From assembly GCF_002204795.1 (NCBI RefSeq), contig NZ_NIXO01000012.1, positions 1-64,000 of the forward strand: a stretch of DNA of 64,000 nucleotides, written 5' to 3'. Below the pieces are notes generated by a model. The model ran no database searches. It was given only the letters and a program-made list of their open reading frames with translations, and was not told where the DNA came from. Source of the DNA: Pseudomonas sp. K2I15. Lineage in GTDB: Bacteria; Pseudomonadota; Gammaproteobacteria; Pseudomonadales; Pseudomonadaceae. Below, piece by piece: positions 26,820 through 36,376 of the stretch. The first letter of the stretch is position 1. Each line of letters begins with the position of its first letter. The translations under genes and the position numbers were made by a program.

Positions 26820-26951
26820 TGTGGCGAGGGAGCTTGCTCCCGCTGGGCTGCGCAGCAGCCCCTTGCGACGTCGTGGTGGTGTGTCAGGCAGTACTCGGTG
26901 GCTGATTTGGGGCTGCTTCGCAGCCCAGCGGGAGCAAGCTCCCTCGCCACA
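26820..26951. repeat. REPIN, gtggcgaggg/ggctgc type
   Basis: Long inverted arms (gtggcgagggagcttgctcc plus cgctgggctgcg) flank about 45 bp, between wspR and prfB. The same type occurs at 45615 and 47668. Confidence 0.9.
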
Positions 26952-26986
26952 ACAAGCGCTCTGCCCACAATCAGCGTTTGCCGTCG

Positions 26987-27988
26987 TTACTCGATACCCA
27001 CCTGATTGCGCCCATTGTGCTTGGCCAGGTACAAGCCCTTGTCCGCCGCCGAGATCAACTGCCGGCAATCGGTGCCCTGCACCGGGGTCATGGTCGACAG
27101 GCCGATGCTGATGGTCAGGCTCGCCCCTTCAGCCGGGCTGATGTGCGGGATTTTCAGCGCGGCCACGGCCTGGCGCAATTTCTCGGCCACCAGCCGTGCC
27201 CCCCCCGGCGAGGTGTTGGGCAGCACCAAAGCAAACTCTTCACCACCGTAACGCGCCGGCAAATCCGAAGGGCGACTGCTGGCATCACGAATGGTCGCAG
27301 CAACCTTGCGCAACGCCTCATCACCTTCCAGGTGACCGAAACTGTCGTTGTAGGTCTTGAAGAAATCCACATCGATCATCAGTAACGACAGCTGGGTCTG
27401 GTCGCGCATGGCACGGCGCCACTCCAGTTCCAGGTACTCGTCGAAATGCCGGCGGTTGGACAGCCCAGTCAGGCCGTCGGAGTTCATCAGCCGTTGCAGC
27501 ACCAGGTTGGTGTCCAGCAACTGTTGCTGGCTGACCCGCAGCGCACGATACGCCGCGTCCCGCTGTAACAGGGTCATGTAGGAGCGCGAGTGGTAACGGA
27601 TGCGCGCCACCAGTTCGATGTTATCCGGCAGCTTGACCAGGTAATCGTTGGCCCCGGCGGCAAACGCCGCGCTCTTGATCAGCGGGTCTTCCTTGGTCGA
27701 AAGCACGATGATCGGGATGTTTTGCGTCGCCGGGTGATTGCGGTATTCGCGCACCAGGGTCAGGCCGTCGAGGCCCGGCATCACCAGGTCCTGCAGGATC
27801 ACCGTCGGCTTGATACGGATCGCCTGGGCAATGGCCTGGTGCGGGTCGGCGCAAAAGTGGAAGTCGATGTTGTCTTCATGGGCCAGGCCCCGGCGCACGG
27901 CTTCGCCGATCATTGCCTGGTCGTCGACGAGTAACACCATGGCGGCGTTTTCGTCGGTCTTGAAGTCGTCGAGCTGTAAATCATTCAT
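26987..27988 (-). CDS. wspR: diguanylate cyclase response regulator WspR
   Basis: The 333-residue output protein of the Wsp system. The receiver domain has phospho-acceptor D67 in ILQDLVMPG, a helical linker covers about 130-170, and the GGDEF domain carries the active-site motif GGEEF (248-252) and an inhibitory I-site RPSD (239-242), five residues before the active site. Phosphorylation promotes c-di-GMP synthesis from two GTP, and c-di-GMP binding at RxxD limits it. It follows wspF by 51 bp. All catalytic residues are intact, so the cyclase should be active. Confidence 0.97.
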   Translation of the reverse strand: MNDLQLDDFKTDENAAMVLLVDDQAMIGEAVRRGLAHEDNIDFHFCADPHQAIAQAIRIKPTVILQDLVMPGLDGLTLVREYRNHPATQNIPIIVLSTKEDPLIKSAAFAAGANDYLVKLPDNIELVARIRYHSRSYMTLLQRDAAYRALRVSQQQLLDTNLVLQRLMNSDGLTGLSNRRHFDEYLELEWRRAMRDQTQLSLLMIDVDFFKTYNDSFGHLEGDEALRKVAATIRDASSRPSDLPARYGGEEFALVLPNTSPGGARLVAEKLRQAVAALKIPHISPAEGASLTISIGLSTMTPVQGTDCRQLISAADKGLYLAKHNGRNQVGIE

Positions 27989-28039
27989 TTGCAGTCACCT
28001 GAATTACTACCTGCAGGCCAGGACAGCGTGTGATATCGG

Positions 28040-29050
28040 TCATTTTGCGAACACCTCCAGTAAGCGTGGCGCAATTCTGTCCAATGGGCGAATTTCAACA
28101 GCCGCGTCGATCGCCGCTGCCGCTTTGGGCATGCCGTAAACAGCACAGCTTTGCTGGTCCTGGGCGATGGTCAGGTAGCCTTGCTGACGCATCGTTTTAA
28201 GTCCCTGGGCGCCGTCGCGCCCCATACCGGTCAGCAGCACGCCGACAGCATCGCCGTTCCAGTAACTGGCGACGCTTTCGAAAAACACGTCGATGGACGG
28301 TCGGTAAATCTCGTTCACGGGCTCTGCGGTGTAGGACAGCGTGCCGTTCTTCAGCAGACGAATATGATGATTGGTGCCGGCCAGCAGCACCACGCCGCTT
28401 TGTGGTGGCTCGCCTTCCCGGGCCAAACGCACCGGCAGGCCCGAGGCGCTGCTCAGCCACTCGGCCATGCCGGCGGCGAATACCTGGTCCACATGCTGCA
28501 CCAGCACGATGGCCGGTGAAAAGTCCCGGGGCAAGCCCTTGAGCAGGGATTCCAGGGCAGCCGGGCCACCCGCAGACGAACCGATGGCCACCAGGCTCTG
28601 GCGTTTACCCGTGACCCGATGGGGTGCAGGCTCGGCCCGCACGCGGCTGCCACGCTGGCCGATCAGCCAGCCGATGTTGAGGATCTTGCGCAGCAGCGGC
28701 GCGGCGGCATCCTTCGGATTACCCACGCCCAGCGCAGGCGTGTCGACCACGTCCAGGGCGCCATGGCCCATGGCTTCGAACACACGGCTGACATTGGCCT
28801 GGCGGTCGACGGTGACGATCAGAATCGCGCAAGGGCTCTCGGCCATGATCTGCCGGGTGGCTTCCACACCGTCCATCACCGGCATGATCAGGTCCATCAG
28901 AATCAGGTCGGGCGTCAGTTCGGCGCAGCGCTGCACCGCCTCCAGGCCGTTGTTCGCGACCCACACCACTTCATGGGCCGGCTCAAGGCTCAACGCCCGG
29001 CGCAAGGCCTCCACGGCCATGGGCATGTCATTGACGATCGCAATCCTCAT
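28040..29050 (-). CDS. wspF: Wsp methylesterase WspF (CheB-like)
   Basis: A 336-residue protein with an N-terminal receiver domain (D53 in LMDLIMP) and a C-terminal CheB methylesterase domain: Ser in AIGSSAGGPAAL, His in LVQHVDQVF and Asp in GMGRDGAQGL. It removes methyl groups from WspA to reset signalling. In P. fluorescens and P. aeruginosa, wspF loss-of-function gives the wrinkly, high-c-di-GMP state. Here the frame is intact. It overlaps wspE by 4 bp (ATGA). Confidence 0.97.
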   Translation of the reverse strand: MRIAIVNDMPMAVEALRRALSLEPAHEVVWVANNGLEAVQRCAELTPDLILMDLIMPVMDGVEATRQIMAESPCAILIVTVDRQANVSRVFEAMGHGALDVVDTPALGVGNPKDAAAPLLRKILNIGWLIGQRGSRVRAEPAPHRVTGKRQSLVAIGSSAGGPAALESLLKGLPRDFSPAIVLVQHVDQVFAAGMAEWLSSASGLPVRLAREGEPPQSGVVLLAGTNHHIRLLKNGTLSYTAEPVNEIYRPSIDVFFESVASYWNGDAVGVLLTGMGRDGAQGLKTMRQQGYLTIAQDQQSCAVYGMPKAAAAIDAAVEIRPLDRIAPRLLEVFAK

Positions 29051-31344
29051 GCCCGGGCTCCTCCAATCAGCTCCACCACCGCATCCAACAGCGCGTCGTC
29101 ATGGAAGCTGGCCTTGGCTAGATAATAGTCGGCGCCGGCGTCCAGTCCACGGCGGCGGTCTTCTTCCCGATCCTTGTAGGAAACAACCATCACCGGCAAG
29201 GATTGCAGGCGAGTATCACGGCGCAAGAGTGTGACCAATTCAATACCGTCCATACGAGGCATATCAATGTCAGTGATCAAGAGGTCGAAGTCTTCGGAGC
29301 GCAGCGCGTTCCAGCCATCCATGCCATCGACCGCCACGGCCACTTCATAACCGCGATTAAGTAACAACTTGCGTTGCAGCTCGCGTACGGTCAGCGAGTC
29401 ATCCACCACCAGAATACGCTTGCGCGGGGCTTCCAGGGTTTGCTGGGTGCGCCGGGCGATACGCTCCAGACGGCCGGTATTCAGCAGTTTGTCCACTGAA
29501 CGCAGCATGTCTTCGACGTCGACGATCAGCACCACCGAGCCGTCATCCAGCAGGGCGCCGGCGGAGATGTCCTGGACCTTGCCCAGCCGGTCATCCAGGG
29601 GCAACACCACCAGTGTGCGCTCGCCGATAAAACGCTCCACGGCAATCCCGTAAACCGCATCGCGCTCGCGGATCACCACGACTTTAAGGGTTTCCTGATT
29701 ACCCTGCCCCGGCGGGCGTTGCAGCAACTGGCTGGCGGCGACCAGGCCGACGTGCCGGCCTTCGTGCCAGAAATGCTGGCGGCCTTCCAATTGCACGATG
29801 TCTTCTGGTTCCAGGTCGCACATACGCTCGATATGGGCCAGCGGGAAGGCATAGGCCTCTTCGCCCACTTCCACCACCAGGCTGCGCACCACCGACAGGG
29901 TCAACGGCACCTCAAGATGGAAGCGACTGCCCTGCCCCGCCGTCTGCTCCAGCACTACCGCGCCGCGCAACTGGCGAACCATATGCTGCACCGCATCCAG
30001 CCCGACGCCGCGCCCGGAGACCTCGGTGACCTTGTCCCTCAGGCTGAAACCCGGCAGGAACAGGAACGTCAGCAACTCCTCCTCGCTCAGGCGCAGGGCG
30101 GTTTCCACCGGCGACAAATGCCGGTCGACGATGGTGCCGCGCAGGCGCTCAAGGTCGACACCGTTGCCGTCGTCGCTCAATTCCAGCACCAGCAGCCCAG
30201 CCTGGTGGGAAGCCCGCAGGCGGATCAAACCTTCAGCCGGTTTGCCCGCCAGCAGGCGCTGCTCGGGCATTTCGATGCCGTGGTCGACGGCATTGCGTAG
30301 TAAATGGGTCAGGGGCGCTTCGAGCTTTTCCAGCACGTCACGGTCGACCTGGGTTTTCTCGCCCTCGATTTCCAGGCGCACCTGTTTACCGAGGCTGCGG
30401 CCCAAATCGCGGACCATGCGCACCTGCCCGGCCAGCACATCCGCAAACGGGCGCATGCGGCACGCCAGCGCGGTGTCGTACAAGACCTGGGCACGCTGCC
30501 CGGCCTGCCAGCCGAACTCATCGATTTCGGCGGTTTTTTCCGCGAGCAGCGCCTGGGCTTCGCTCAGCAAACGGCGGGTGTCGGCCAGGGCTTCCCGGGC
30601 CTCCAGGCTCAGTTCGACGGTCTTGAGGTGGCCGTCGAGGTTTTCCAGGGCGCGGGCACTGTTGCTCTGAATGCGTTTGAGGCGCTGCAAACTGGCGAGG
30701 TAAGGCTTGAGCCGCTGGGTTTCCACAAGAGATTTGCTGGACAGGTCCAACAAGCTGTTCAGGCGTTCGGCGGTGACCCGCAATACGCGCTCGCCGCCTT
30801 CGGTCATGCGCTTGTTCTGGCGTGGCAGCTCGGCGCTGACGGTAGGCGCGGGTTCAGGCTCCGGTGGCAAGGTGAGCAGCGCTTCCATCGACAATTCGGG
30901 TTCTGGCACGGGTGTTGGCGGCGGCGTTGGAGCAGCGGGCGGCGCGACTTTTTGCGACGGGTCGAGCAAGCGCTCCATCAGGGCCACGTAGGACTCGATG
31001 TCCGCCGGGCCCACGGTGTTGCCCGGCGTGGCGATGCGCATCAGCAAATCGGTGCCTTGCAGCAGCGCGTCGATATGCTCCGGCAGCAGGTACAACCGGC
31101 TTTCCTGGGCGCTGACCAGGCAATCTTCCATCACGTGGGCAACGCTGACACCGGCGTCCACCCCGACAATTCGCGCCGCGCCCTTCAGGGAATGCGCCGC
31201 GCGCATGCACGCTTCGAGCTGGTCGGCCTGGGTCGGGTTGCGCTCCAGGGCCAGCAGGCCGGCGCTGAGCACCTGGGTCTGGGCGTCAGCTTCCAGGCCG
31301 AACAGCTCCAGCAGCGAGGCATCGCGCATCTGGTCGGGGGTCAT
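29047..31344 (-). CDS. wspE: Wsp hybrid histidine kinase WspE (CheA-like)
   Basis: A 765-residue kinase. It has an N-terminal Hpt domain (H51 in AHSLKGAAR), a Pro-rich linker (about 150-170), a CheA-type dimer/ATPase region (N-box LLRNAVDHGIE, RGVGLDAV), a CheW-like domain and a C-terminal receiver (Asp in LLITDIDMPRMDG). It phosphorylates WspR and WspF. I choose ATG 31344, giving a 4-bp overlap with wspD. A longer frame would extend into wspD. Confidence 0.96.
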   Translation of the reverse strand: MTPDQMRDASLLELFGLEADAQTQVLSAGLLALERNPTQADQLEACMRAAHSLKGAARIVGVDAGVSVAHVMEDCLVSAQESRLYLLPEHIDALLQGTDLLMRIATPGNTVGPADIESYVALMERLLDPSQKVAPPAAPTPPPTPVPEPELSMEALLTLPPEPEPAPTVSAELPRQNKRMTEGGERVLRVTAERLNSLLDLSSKSLVETQRLKPYLASLQRLKRIQSNSARALENLDGHLKTVELSLEAREALADTRRLLSEAQALLAEKTAEIDEFGWQAGQRAQVLYDTALACRMRPFADVLAGQVRMVRDLGRSLGKQVRLEIEGEKTQVDRDVLEKLEAPLTHLLRNAVDHGIEMPEQRLLAGKPAEGLIRLRASHQAGLLVLELSDDGNGVDLERLRGTIVDRHLSPVETALRLSEEELLTFLFLPGFSLRDKVTEVSGRGVGLDAVQHMVRQLRGAVVLEQTAGQGSRFHLEVPLTLSVVRSLVVEVGEEAYAFPLAHIERMCDLEPEDIVQLEGRQHFWHEGRHVGLVAASQLLQRPPGQGNQETLKVVVIRERDAVYGIAVERFIGERTLVVLPLDDRLGKVQDISAGALLDDGSVVLIVDVEDMLRSVDKLLNTGRLERIARRTQQTLEAPRKRILVVDDSLTVRELQRKLLLNRGYEVAVAVDGMDGWNALRSEDFDLLITDIDMPRMDGIELVTLLRRDTRLQSLPVMVVSYKDREEDRRRGLDAGADYYLAKASFHDDALLDAVVELIGGARA

Positions 31345-32027
31345 GTGAGGCTCCGGGTCACGGCAGACAACAATTGCGCCTCGTCCAGCCAGCGCAGGCT
31401 GCGGCCTTTCCACTGCAACACGCCTTGGGTATAGCGGGCGCTGGCCTGGGTGCCGGAGGCAGACGCTGCGTTCAAGGTGCGCTCATCAATGGCATGGATA
31501 CCGTCCACTTCGTCCACCGGCACCACCACCGGGCCGTCCTGCGCCGCGATGATCAGCATGCGCGGCATGATTCGCCCACCACCTGGGCCACTGCTGGCGC
31601 CGTCCAGCCCGAGCAATTCCACCAGGGACAAGCACGCCACCAGTGCGCCACGCACATTCGCCACGCCGAGCAACGCGCGGGAGCGCTGGTGCGGCAAGGA
31701 ATGGATCGGTTGCAGCGGCGCCACTTCCACCAGGCAGCGAGTGGCGATGCCCAGCCACTCTTCACCGAGGCGGAACATCAGCAGCGAACGGGTGACGACA
31801 TCGCCCTCCACTTCCGGCGCCGCCACTGGCCGATGATCGTCCTGCTGCAAGGCATAGCGGTCGAGCAGGCGTGTGGCGGCGGCGGAATACACCGAGCAGT
31901 TGCGGCAATGGATGTGTTCGGCCAGCAGCGGGCAGGACTTGTCGCCGTGGATGCCGATGCGGTTCCAGCAGTCGTCGATGGCCTGGGTGTCGGCCAGGGT
32001 CAGGTTCAGCGTGGGATCCAGGGTCAT
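31341..32027 (-). CDS. wspD: CheW-like adaptor WspD
   Basis: A 228-residue CheW-domain protein with an extra N-terminal region containing a Cys cluster (CPLLAEHIHCRNCSVY). The CheW core runs FRLGEEWLGIATRCLVEV to the end, with GVANVRGALVACLSL. It couples receptor WspA to kinase WspE in a complex parallel to WspB. It overlaps both neighbours by 4 bp. The cysteine-rich N-terminus is seen directly; whether it binds metal is unknown. Confidence 0.94.
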   Translation of the reverse strand: MTLDPTLNLTLADTQAIDDCWNRIGIHGDKSCPLLAEHIHCRNCSVYSAAATRLLDRYALQQDDHRPVAAPEVEGDVVTRSLLMFRLGEEWLGIATRCLVEVAPLQPIHSLPHQRSRALLGVANVRGALVACLSLVELLGLDGASSGPGGGRIMPRMLIIAAQDGPVVVPVDEVDGIHAIDERTLNAASASGTQASARYTQGVLQWKGRSLRWLDEAQLLSAVTRSLT

Positions 32028-33286
32028 GATTTACGCTCACTGTCAGCTCGCACGCTGCGCGCGGCACGGGCCTGCAAGCGGCGGGCGCCGGCGACATCGC
32101 CCTGGGATTCAAGCAACGCGGCCAGGTGCATCAAGGCCTGCGGGTGCTGGGGTTCAAGGTACAAGGCTTTTCGATAATAACCCTGGGCTTCCAGGGCGCT
32201 GCCGGCCACATCGCTGAGCAGGCCCAGCCAATAAAACACTTGGGCCGCCGGCGGATGGCTCTGCAAATAGCGCTCACAGGCAGCACGGGCCTCAAGGCTT
32301 TTGCCTTCATTGGCCAGGGTCGCGATCTGGCTGAGCAGATCGGCTGCGTCCGACTGCACGGGCGCAGGTTTGATCGGCAGCACTTGAGCACTAACCGTAC
32401 TGAACGGCCGGGGTTTGCTCGGAATCGGCGCGGCACTGCGCTGGGGGATCGGCGCGGGCATCGGCACAAATACCGGCTCTGGCGCAGGTTCCGCGTGGCG
32501 ACTGAAGGCAAAGGACTGCGGCACACCAATCGAACGCATGCCCAGGCGCCCCAGCAGGCTGCCTTCGGCCGGGCCGATAAACAGCACGCCGTCAACGTGG
32601 GTCAGGCCCTTGAGTACTTCAAACACCTGCTTTTGGGTCGGCTGGTCGAAGTAGATCAGCAGGTTGCGGCAGAACACAAAATCGTAGGCGGGCTCGTTGG
32701 CCAGCAGCTTGGGGTCCAGCAGGTTGCCCACTTGCAGGCGCACTTGTTCGCGCACCCGCTCGGCAATCAGATAGCCGTCGCTTTGCTCAGTGAAATGGCG
32801 CTCGCGAAACTCGATGTCCTGTCCGCGAAACGAATTCTTGCCGTACACCCCGCGCCGGGCGCGCTCCACCGACAACGGGCTGACATCCATGCCCTGAACT
32901 TTGAACTGATGCGGCGCCAGCCCCGCGTCGAGCAAAGCCATGGCAATCGAATAGGGTTCTTCGCCGGTGGAACACGGCAGGCTGAGGATCCGCAGGGCAC
33001 GCCTATGCTTGATTTCGGACAGGCGTGCCATGGCCAACCGGCCCAGGGTAGCGAAGGATTCGGGGTAACGAAAAAACCAGGTTTCGGGGACGATCACCGC
33101 TTCGATCAGCGCTTGCTGTTCGTCGGTCGAGGCCAGCAACCGCTGCCAGTATTCATCTGCCGTCTGCGCATTGAGGGCCATGCTGCGCTGGCGTATGGCA
33201 CGCTCGATGATCGCTTCGCCCACCGAGGCAACATCCAGGCCGATGCGTTCTTTCAGGAAGTCGAAGAAGCGTTGATCACTGCTCAT
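32024..33286 (-). CDS. wspC: Wsp methyltransferase WspC (CheR with TPR tail)
   Basis: A 420-residue SAM-dependent methyltransferase that methylates glutamates of WspA. The CheR domain covers about 1-270 (FFRYPESFATL, SLPCSTGEEPYSIAM SAM-binding motif, DFVFCRNLLIYFD), followed by a Pro-rich linker and a C-terminal TPR region (FYWLGLLSDVAGSALEAQGYY). ATG 33286 creates an ATGA overlap with wspB and gives the usual length. It opposes WspF. Confidence 0.96.
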   Translation of the reverse strand: MSSDQRFFDFLKERIGLDVASVGEAIIERAIRQRSMALNAQTADEYWQRLLASTDEQQALIEAVIVPETWFFRYPESFATLGRLAMARLSEIKHRRALRILSLPCSTGEEPYSIAMALLDAGLAPHQFKVQGMDVSPLSVERARRGVYGKNSFRGQDIEFRERHFTEQSDGYLIAERVREQVRLQVGNLLDPKLLANEPAYDFVFCRNLLIYFDQPTQKQVFEVLKGLTHVDGVLFIGPAEGSLLGRLGMRSIGVPQSFAFSRHAEPAPEPVFVPMPAPIPQRSAAPIPSKPRPFSTVSAQVLPIKPAPVQSDAADLLSQIATLANEGKSLEARAACERYLQSHPPAAQVFYWLGLLSDVAGSALEAQGYYRKALYLEPQHPQALMHLAALLESQGDVAGARRLQARAARSVRADSERKS

Positions 33287-33798
33287 CGATCCTCCTCGCC
33301 GGCGGCAAACAGCAGCGCCTGCACCTCGGCGGTCAGCAAGTCGGCCACGCCGATCCATTGCATCAGGCCACGCTCGTCTTCGCGCACCGGGCCCAGGTAG
33401 CGGGCCTGGCGGTTGTCCAGGCCGTAAGGTTGGAACTCCGCCGGGTCACAGCGCAGCGTGTCGGTAGCTTGTTCGAGGATCAGCCCCAGCCAGCGCGCCG
33501 GGATGAGTGCATCCGGCTGATAATTGACCAGCACCAGGCGCGTGCTGGTGCGGGCCTGGGCCGGTGTGCCGAAGGTCAAGGCACTGAGGTCGATCACCGG
33601 CACCATCACCCCGCGATGAGCAAAGATCCCGGCCACCCAGGCAGGCGCATGGGCGATGGGCTTGAGCGGCAGGCGTGGTAGCACCTCGGCGACTTCCGTG
33701 GCCTTGAGGGCATACCGTTCGCTACCGATGTGAAACACCAGGAACAGTGCTTTTTTCACTGCCGCAACGGCACCGCGTTTAGCCGCGAGGTCGTTCAT
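33283..33798 (-). CDS. wspB: CheW-like adaptor WspB
   Basis: A 171-residue CheW-domain coupling protein (FLVFHIGSERYALKATEVAEV, AGIFAHRGVMVPVIDL) that links receptor and kinase in the Wsp signalling complex. Its start shares one base with the wspA stop, and its end overlaps wspC by 4 bp, so translation of the whole operon is chained. Confidence 0.95.
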   Translation of the reverse strand: MNDLAAKRGAVAAVKKALFLVFHIGSERYALKATEVAEVLPRLPLKPIAHAPAWVAGIFAHRGVMVPVIDLSALTFGTPAQARTSTRLVLVNYQPDALIPARWLGLILEQATDTLRCDPAEFQPYGLDNRQARYLGPVREDERGLMQWIGVADLLTAEVQALLFAAGEEDR

Positions 33799-35420
33799 CA
33801 GACTTTGAAACGCGACACGCCGCTGCGCAGGCCGACCGCGACCTGGCTCAGCTCATCGATGGCAAAGCTGGCCTGGCGCAGGGACTCCACGGTCTGGCTG
33901 CTGGCATCGCCCAACTGCACCAGCGCATGGTTGATCTGCTCAGCGCCGGTGGCCTGGGCCTGCATGCCCTCGTTGACCATCAACACCCGCGGCGCCAGCG
34001 CCTGCACCTGGTGGATGATCTGCGACAGCTGCTCGCCCACTTGCTGCACTTCGAACATGCCACGGCGCACTTCTTCAGAGAACTTGTCCATGCCCATCAC
34101 GCCAGCCGACACCGCCGACTGGATCTCGCGCACCATCTGCTCGATGTCGTAAGTGGCCACGGCGGTCTGGTCGGCCAGGCGGCGCACTTCGGTGGCTACC
34201 ACGGCAAACCCGCGACCGTATTCACCGGCCTTCTCGGCCTCGATGGCGGCGTTGAGGGACAGCAGGTTGGTCTGGTCGGCGACCTTGACGATGGTAACGA
34301 CCACCTGATTGATGTTGCCGGCCTTCTCATTGAGGATCGCCAGTTTGGCGTTGACCAGGTCGGCCGCGCCCATCACCGAGTGCATGGTTTCTTCCATACG
34401 TGCCAGGCCTTGCTGGCCGGAACCGGCGGCCACCGAGGCCTGGTCGGCAGCGGTGGAGACTTCGGTCATGGTGCGGACCAAGTCCTTGGAAGTGGCGGCG
34501 ATCTCGCGCGAAGTGGCGCCGATCTCGGTAGTGGTCGCGGCGGTTTCAGTGGCGGTGGCCTGTTGTTGCTTGGAGGTGGCGGCAATCTCGGTGACCGAGG
34601 TGGTGACCTGTACCGAGGAACGCTGGGCCTGGGACACCAGGGCAGTGAGCTCGGTCATCATGTCGTTGAAGCCGGTTTCTACCGCGCCGAATTCGTCTTT
34701 GCGTTCGAGGTTCAGGCGTTTGCTCAGGTCGCCGGTGCGCATGGTTTCGAGGATGTCGACGATGCGTTTCATCGGCGCCATGATCGCGCGCATCAGCAGC
34801 AGGCCGCAGAGGCCGGCGGCCAGGATCGCGAGGATCAGTGAGACGCCCATGCTGATTTTTGCAGCGGATACGGCGTCGTCGATGGCGTTGGTGGCATGAT
34901 CGGCGACGCTTTTGTTTTCGGTGATGATGTCGTTCAGCTTCATGCGGCCTGCGATCCAGGTCGGGGTCAGCTCGGCGTCGAACAGCTTGCGGGCGGCGGC
35001 CACGTCGTGGTTTTGCAGGTGGTCGAGGACGCCGGACAGGGCCTTGTTATAGGCCTGGTGCAGGGCTTCGAATTTATCGAACTCGGCCTGATCGTCGCCG
35101 CCGTAGATGGTCTCTTTGTAATTGGCGATCTGGGTGAGGATGCGCGCTTCGAAGGACTTGAATTCGGCCTTGTCGGCGTCGGTGAGGCCCTTGTCTTCGC
35201 GCAAGCCAATGATGTCGAGGGTTTGCAGGTAGCTGTCGACCCAGGCGCTGCGGATCATCGAGCTTAGGTACACCCCGGGGACTGCGTCGTCACGAACCGA
35301 TTCTTCGCTGAGTTCGATCTTCAGCAGGCGTGAATACGAGACCACTACCATCAGCAGCATGATCGCGATGATGACCGCAAAGCTCGCCAAAATCCGTTGG
35401 CGCAAGGTCCAGTTCTTCAC
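33798..35420 (-). CDS. wspA: surface-sensing chemoreceptor WspA
   Basis: A 540-residue methyl-accepting chemotaxis protein. There is a membrane segment near 11-30, a periplasmic four-helix domain to about 185, a second segment near 187-208, HAMP, then a long signalling coiled coil with the hairpin tip ([20 protein letters not shown]) and methylation-type Gln/Glu positions. It responds to surface contact and drives WspE. The start is GTG at 35420 ([10 protein letters not shown]), preceded by GAGGAA with good spacing; a longer frame would have an unlikely prefix. It is the first gene of the wsp operon. Confidence 0.96.
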   Translation of the reverse strand: MKNWTLRQRILASFAVIIAIMLLMVVVSYSRLLKIELSEESVRDDAVPGVYLSSMIRSAWVDSYLQTLDIIGLREDKGLTDADKAEFKSFEARILTQIANYKETIYGGDDQAEFDKFEALHQAYNKALSGVLDHLQNHDVAAARKLFDAELTPTWIAGRMKLNDIITENKSVADHATNAIDDAVSAAKISMGVSLILAILAAGLCGLLLMRAIMAPMKRIVDILETMRTGDLSKRLNLERKDEFGAVETGFNDMMTELTALVSQAQRSSVQVTTSVTEIAATSKQQQATATETAATTTEIGATSREIAATSKDLVRTMTEVSTAADQASVAAGSGQQGLARMEETMHSVMGAADLVNAKLAILNEKAGNINQVVVTIVKVADQTNLLSLNAAIEAEKAGEYGRGFAVVATEVRRLADQTAVATYDIEQMVREIQSAVSAGVMGMDKFSEEVRRGMFEVQQVGEQLSQIIHQVQALAPRVLMVNEGMQAQATGAEQINHALVQLGDASSQTVESLRQASFAIDELSQVAVGLRSGVSRFKV

Positions 35421-35453
35421 AGTAATTCCTCGAGGGCCATTCAAATGGAGGGG

Positions 35454-35482
35454 AGTATAGCTGAGCGGGTGGCATCATTAAT
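35454..35482 (-). promoter_or_regulatory. putative sigma-70 promoter of wspA
   Basis: The minus strand has a good -10 TATACT (35454-35459) with a 17-bp spacer to a poor -35 ATTAAT (35477-35482), about 35 bp upstream of the GTG start. Only the -10 match is strong. Confidence 0.4.
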
Positions 35483-35531
35483 CAATGGGTTGTGGGATCT
35501 GGGTCACGCGGGGGGAAAAGTTTTGGGGGGG

Positions 35532-36369
35532 CATATCCGTTGCTGTGGTGAGGGCCGCTATTGGTTCCGCTCTTACAGCGGCTCACTTTTGAACAGCGCA
35601 AAAGTAAGCAAAACGCTCTTGCCCCACCACTCGGCACCTCGCTTGGGCTCGGTGTGCCCTCAGCTCCGGTAGTACTACGCGGGCCGCCGCGACGGGGCGT
35701 CCCTGCCCCGTCGCGGCTAAACCGGCGTCCTGCCGGTTTACCCGCTCCGTACTACCTGCGTTCGGCCAGCGTGGTTTAACGGGGCGCCTAAGATCAAAAT
35801 CAAGATCAAGAACAAGAGCACAGCGGCCTACCGGCCGGCTTGAGTGGTGTAGATCAAAAGCAAAATCAAAAGCAAAAGCGGGCGCGGTCCAAATGTGGGA
35901 GCGGGCTTGCTCGCGAAGGTCGTTAACGATGACGCTGGCATCCTGAATGAACGCGGCGTTCTCAGGTTTTTCGCGAGCAAGCCCGCTCCCACATAAAAGC
36001 AGCTCTGCTTTCGCTCTGGACCTTGCCCTTGCTTCTAACACTCAGGTCGGCTTTCAGGCCGCCGTGCTCTTGATCTGCTTTTGATCTTGATCTACGGGCC
36101 CCGTCAACCACGATGGCCGCAAGTAGGCACGGTGGAGCGGGTAAATCGGTAAGGATGCCGATTTAGCCGCGCTGGGCCAGGGATGGCCCATCGCGGCGAC
36201 CCGCGGAATCGGGCCTTCGTTCCGGCATGCCGAGCCTAGGCGAGGCACCGAGTGGTGGGGCAAAGACCTTTTGGTTACTTTTGGCTGGGCCGGCATTCCG
36301 GGCGTTTGCCAAAAGTGACCCGCTGTAAGAGCGGAACCATAAGACGCCGTTACCGCAGCAACGGATATG
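35532..36369. repeat. 838-bp element with imperfect inverted ~300-bp arms
   Basis: The left arm (35532-35828) and right arm (36057-36369) are inverted copies. Shared blocks in the same order are catatccgttgctg, ggttccgctcttacagcgg, tgccccaccactcggt/c, gccgcgacggggc versus gccgcgatgggcc, tttacccgctcc, gtggttaacgggg-like, gatcaaaatcaagatc and gagcacagcggcc. The central 228 bp holds a REPIN. There is no transposase gene and no obvious target-site duplication. It lies directly beside the DUF533 stop codon. Confidence 0.85.
35893..35994. repeat. REPIN nested between the inverted arms
   Basis: Inverted copies of tgtgggagcgggcttgctcg are separated by about 55 bp. The type is the same as at 21167 and 44022. 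Confidence 0.9.
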
Positions 36370-36376
36370 TACACAT

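Larger units (their letters stand above)
35421..36376. other. 956-bp gene-free interval holding a promoter and repeats
   Basis: There is no supportable gene here. The interval holds the putative wspA promoter (35454-35482), the inverted-arm element 35532-36369 and its nested REPIN. The short frames inside it are in repeat sequence. Confidence 0.8.
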
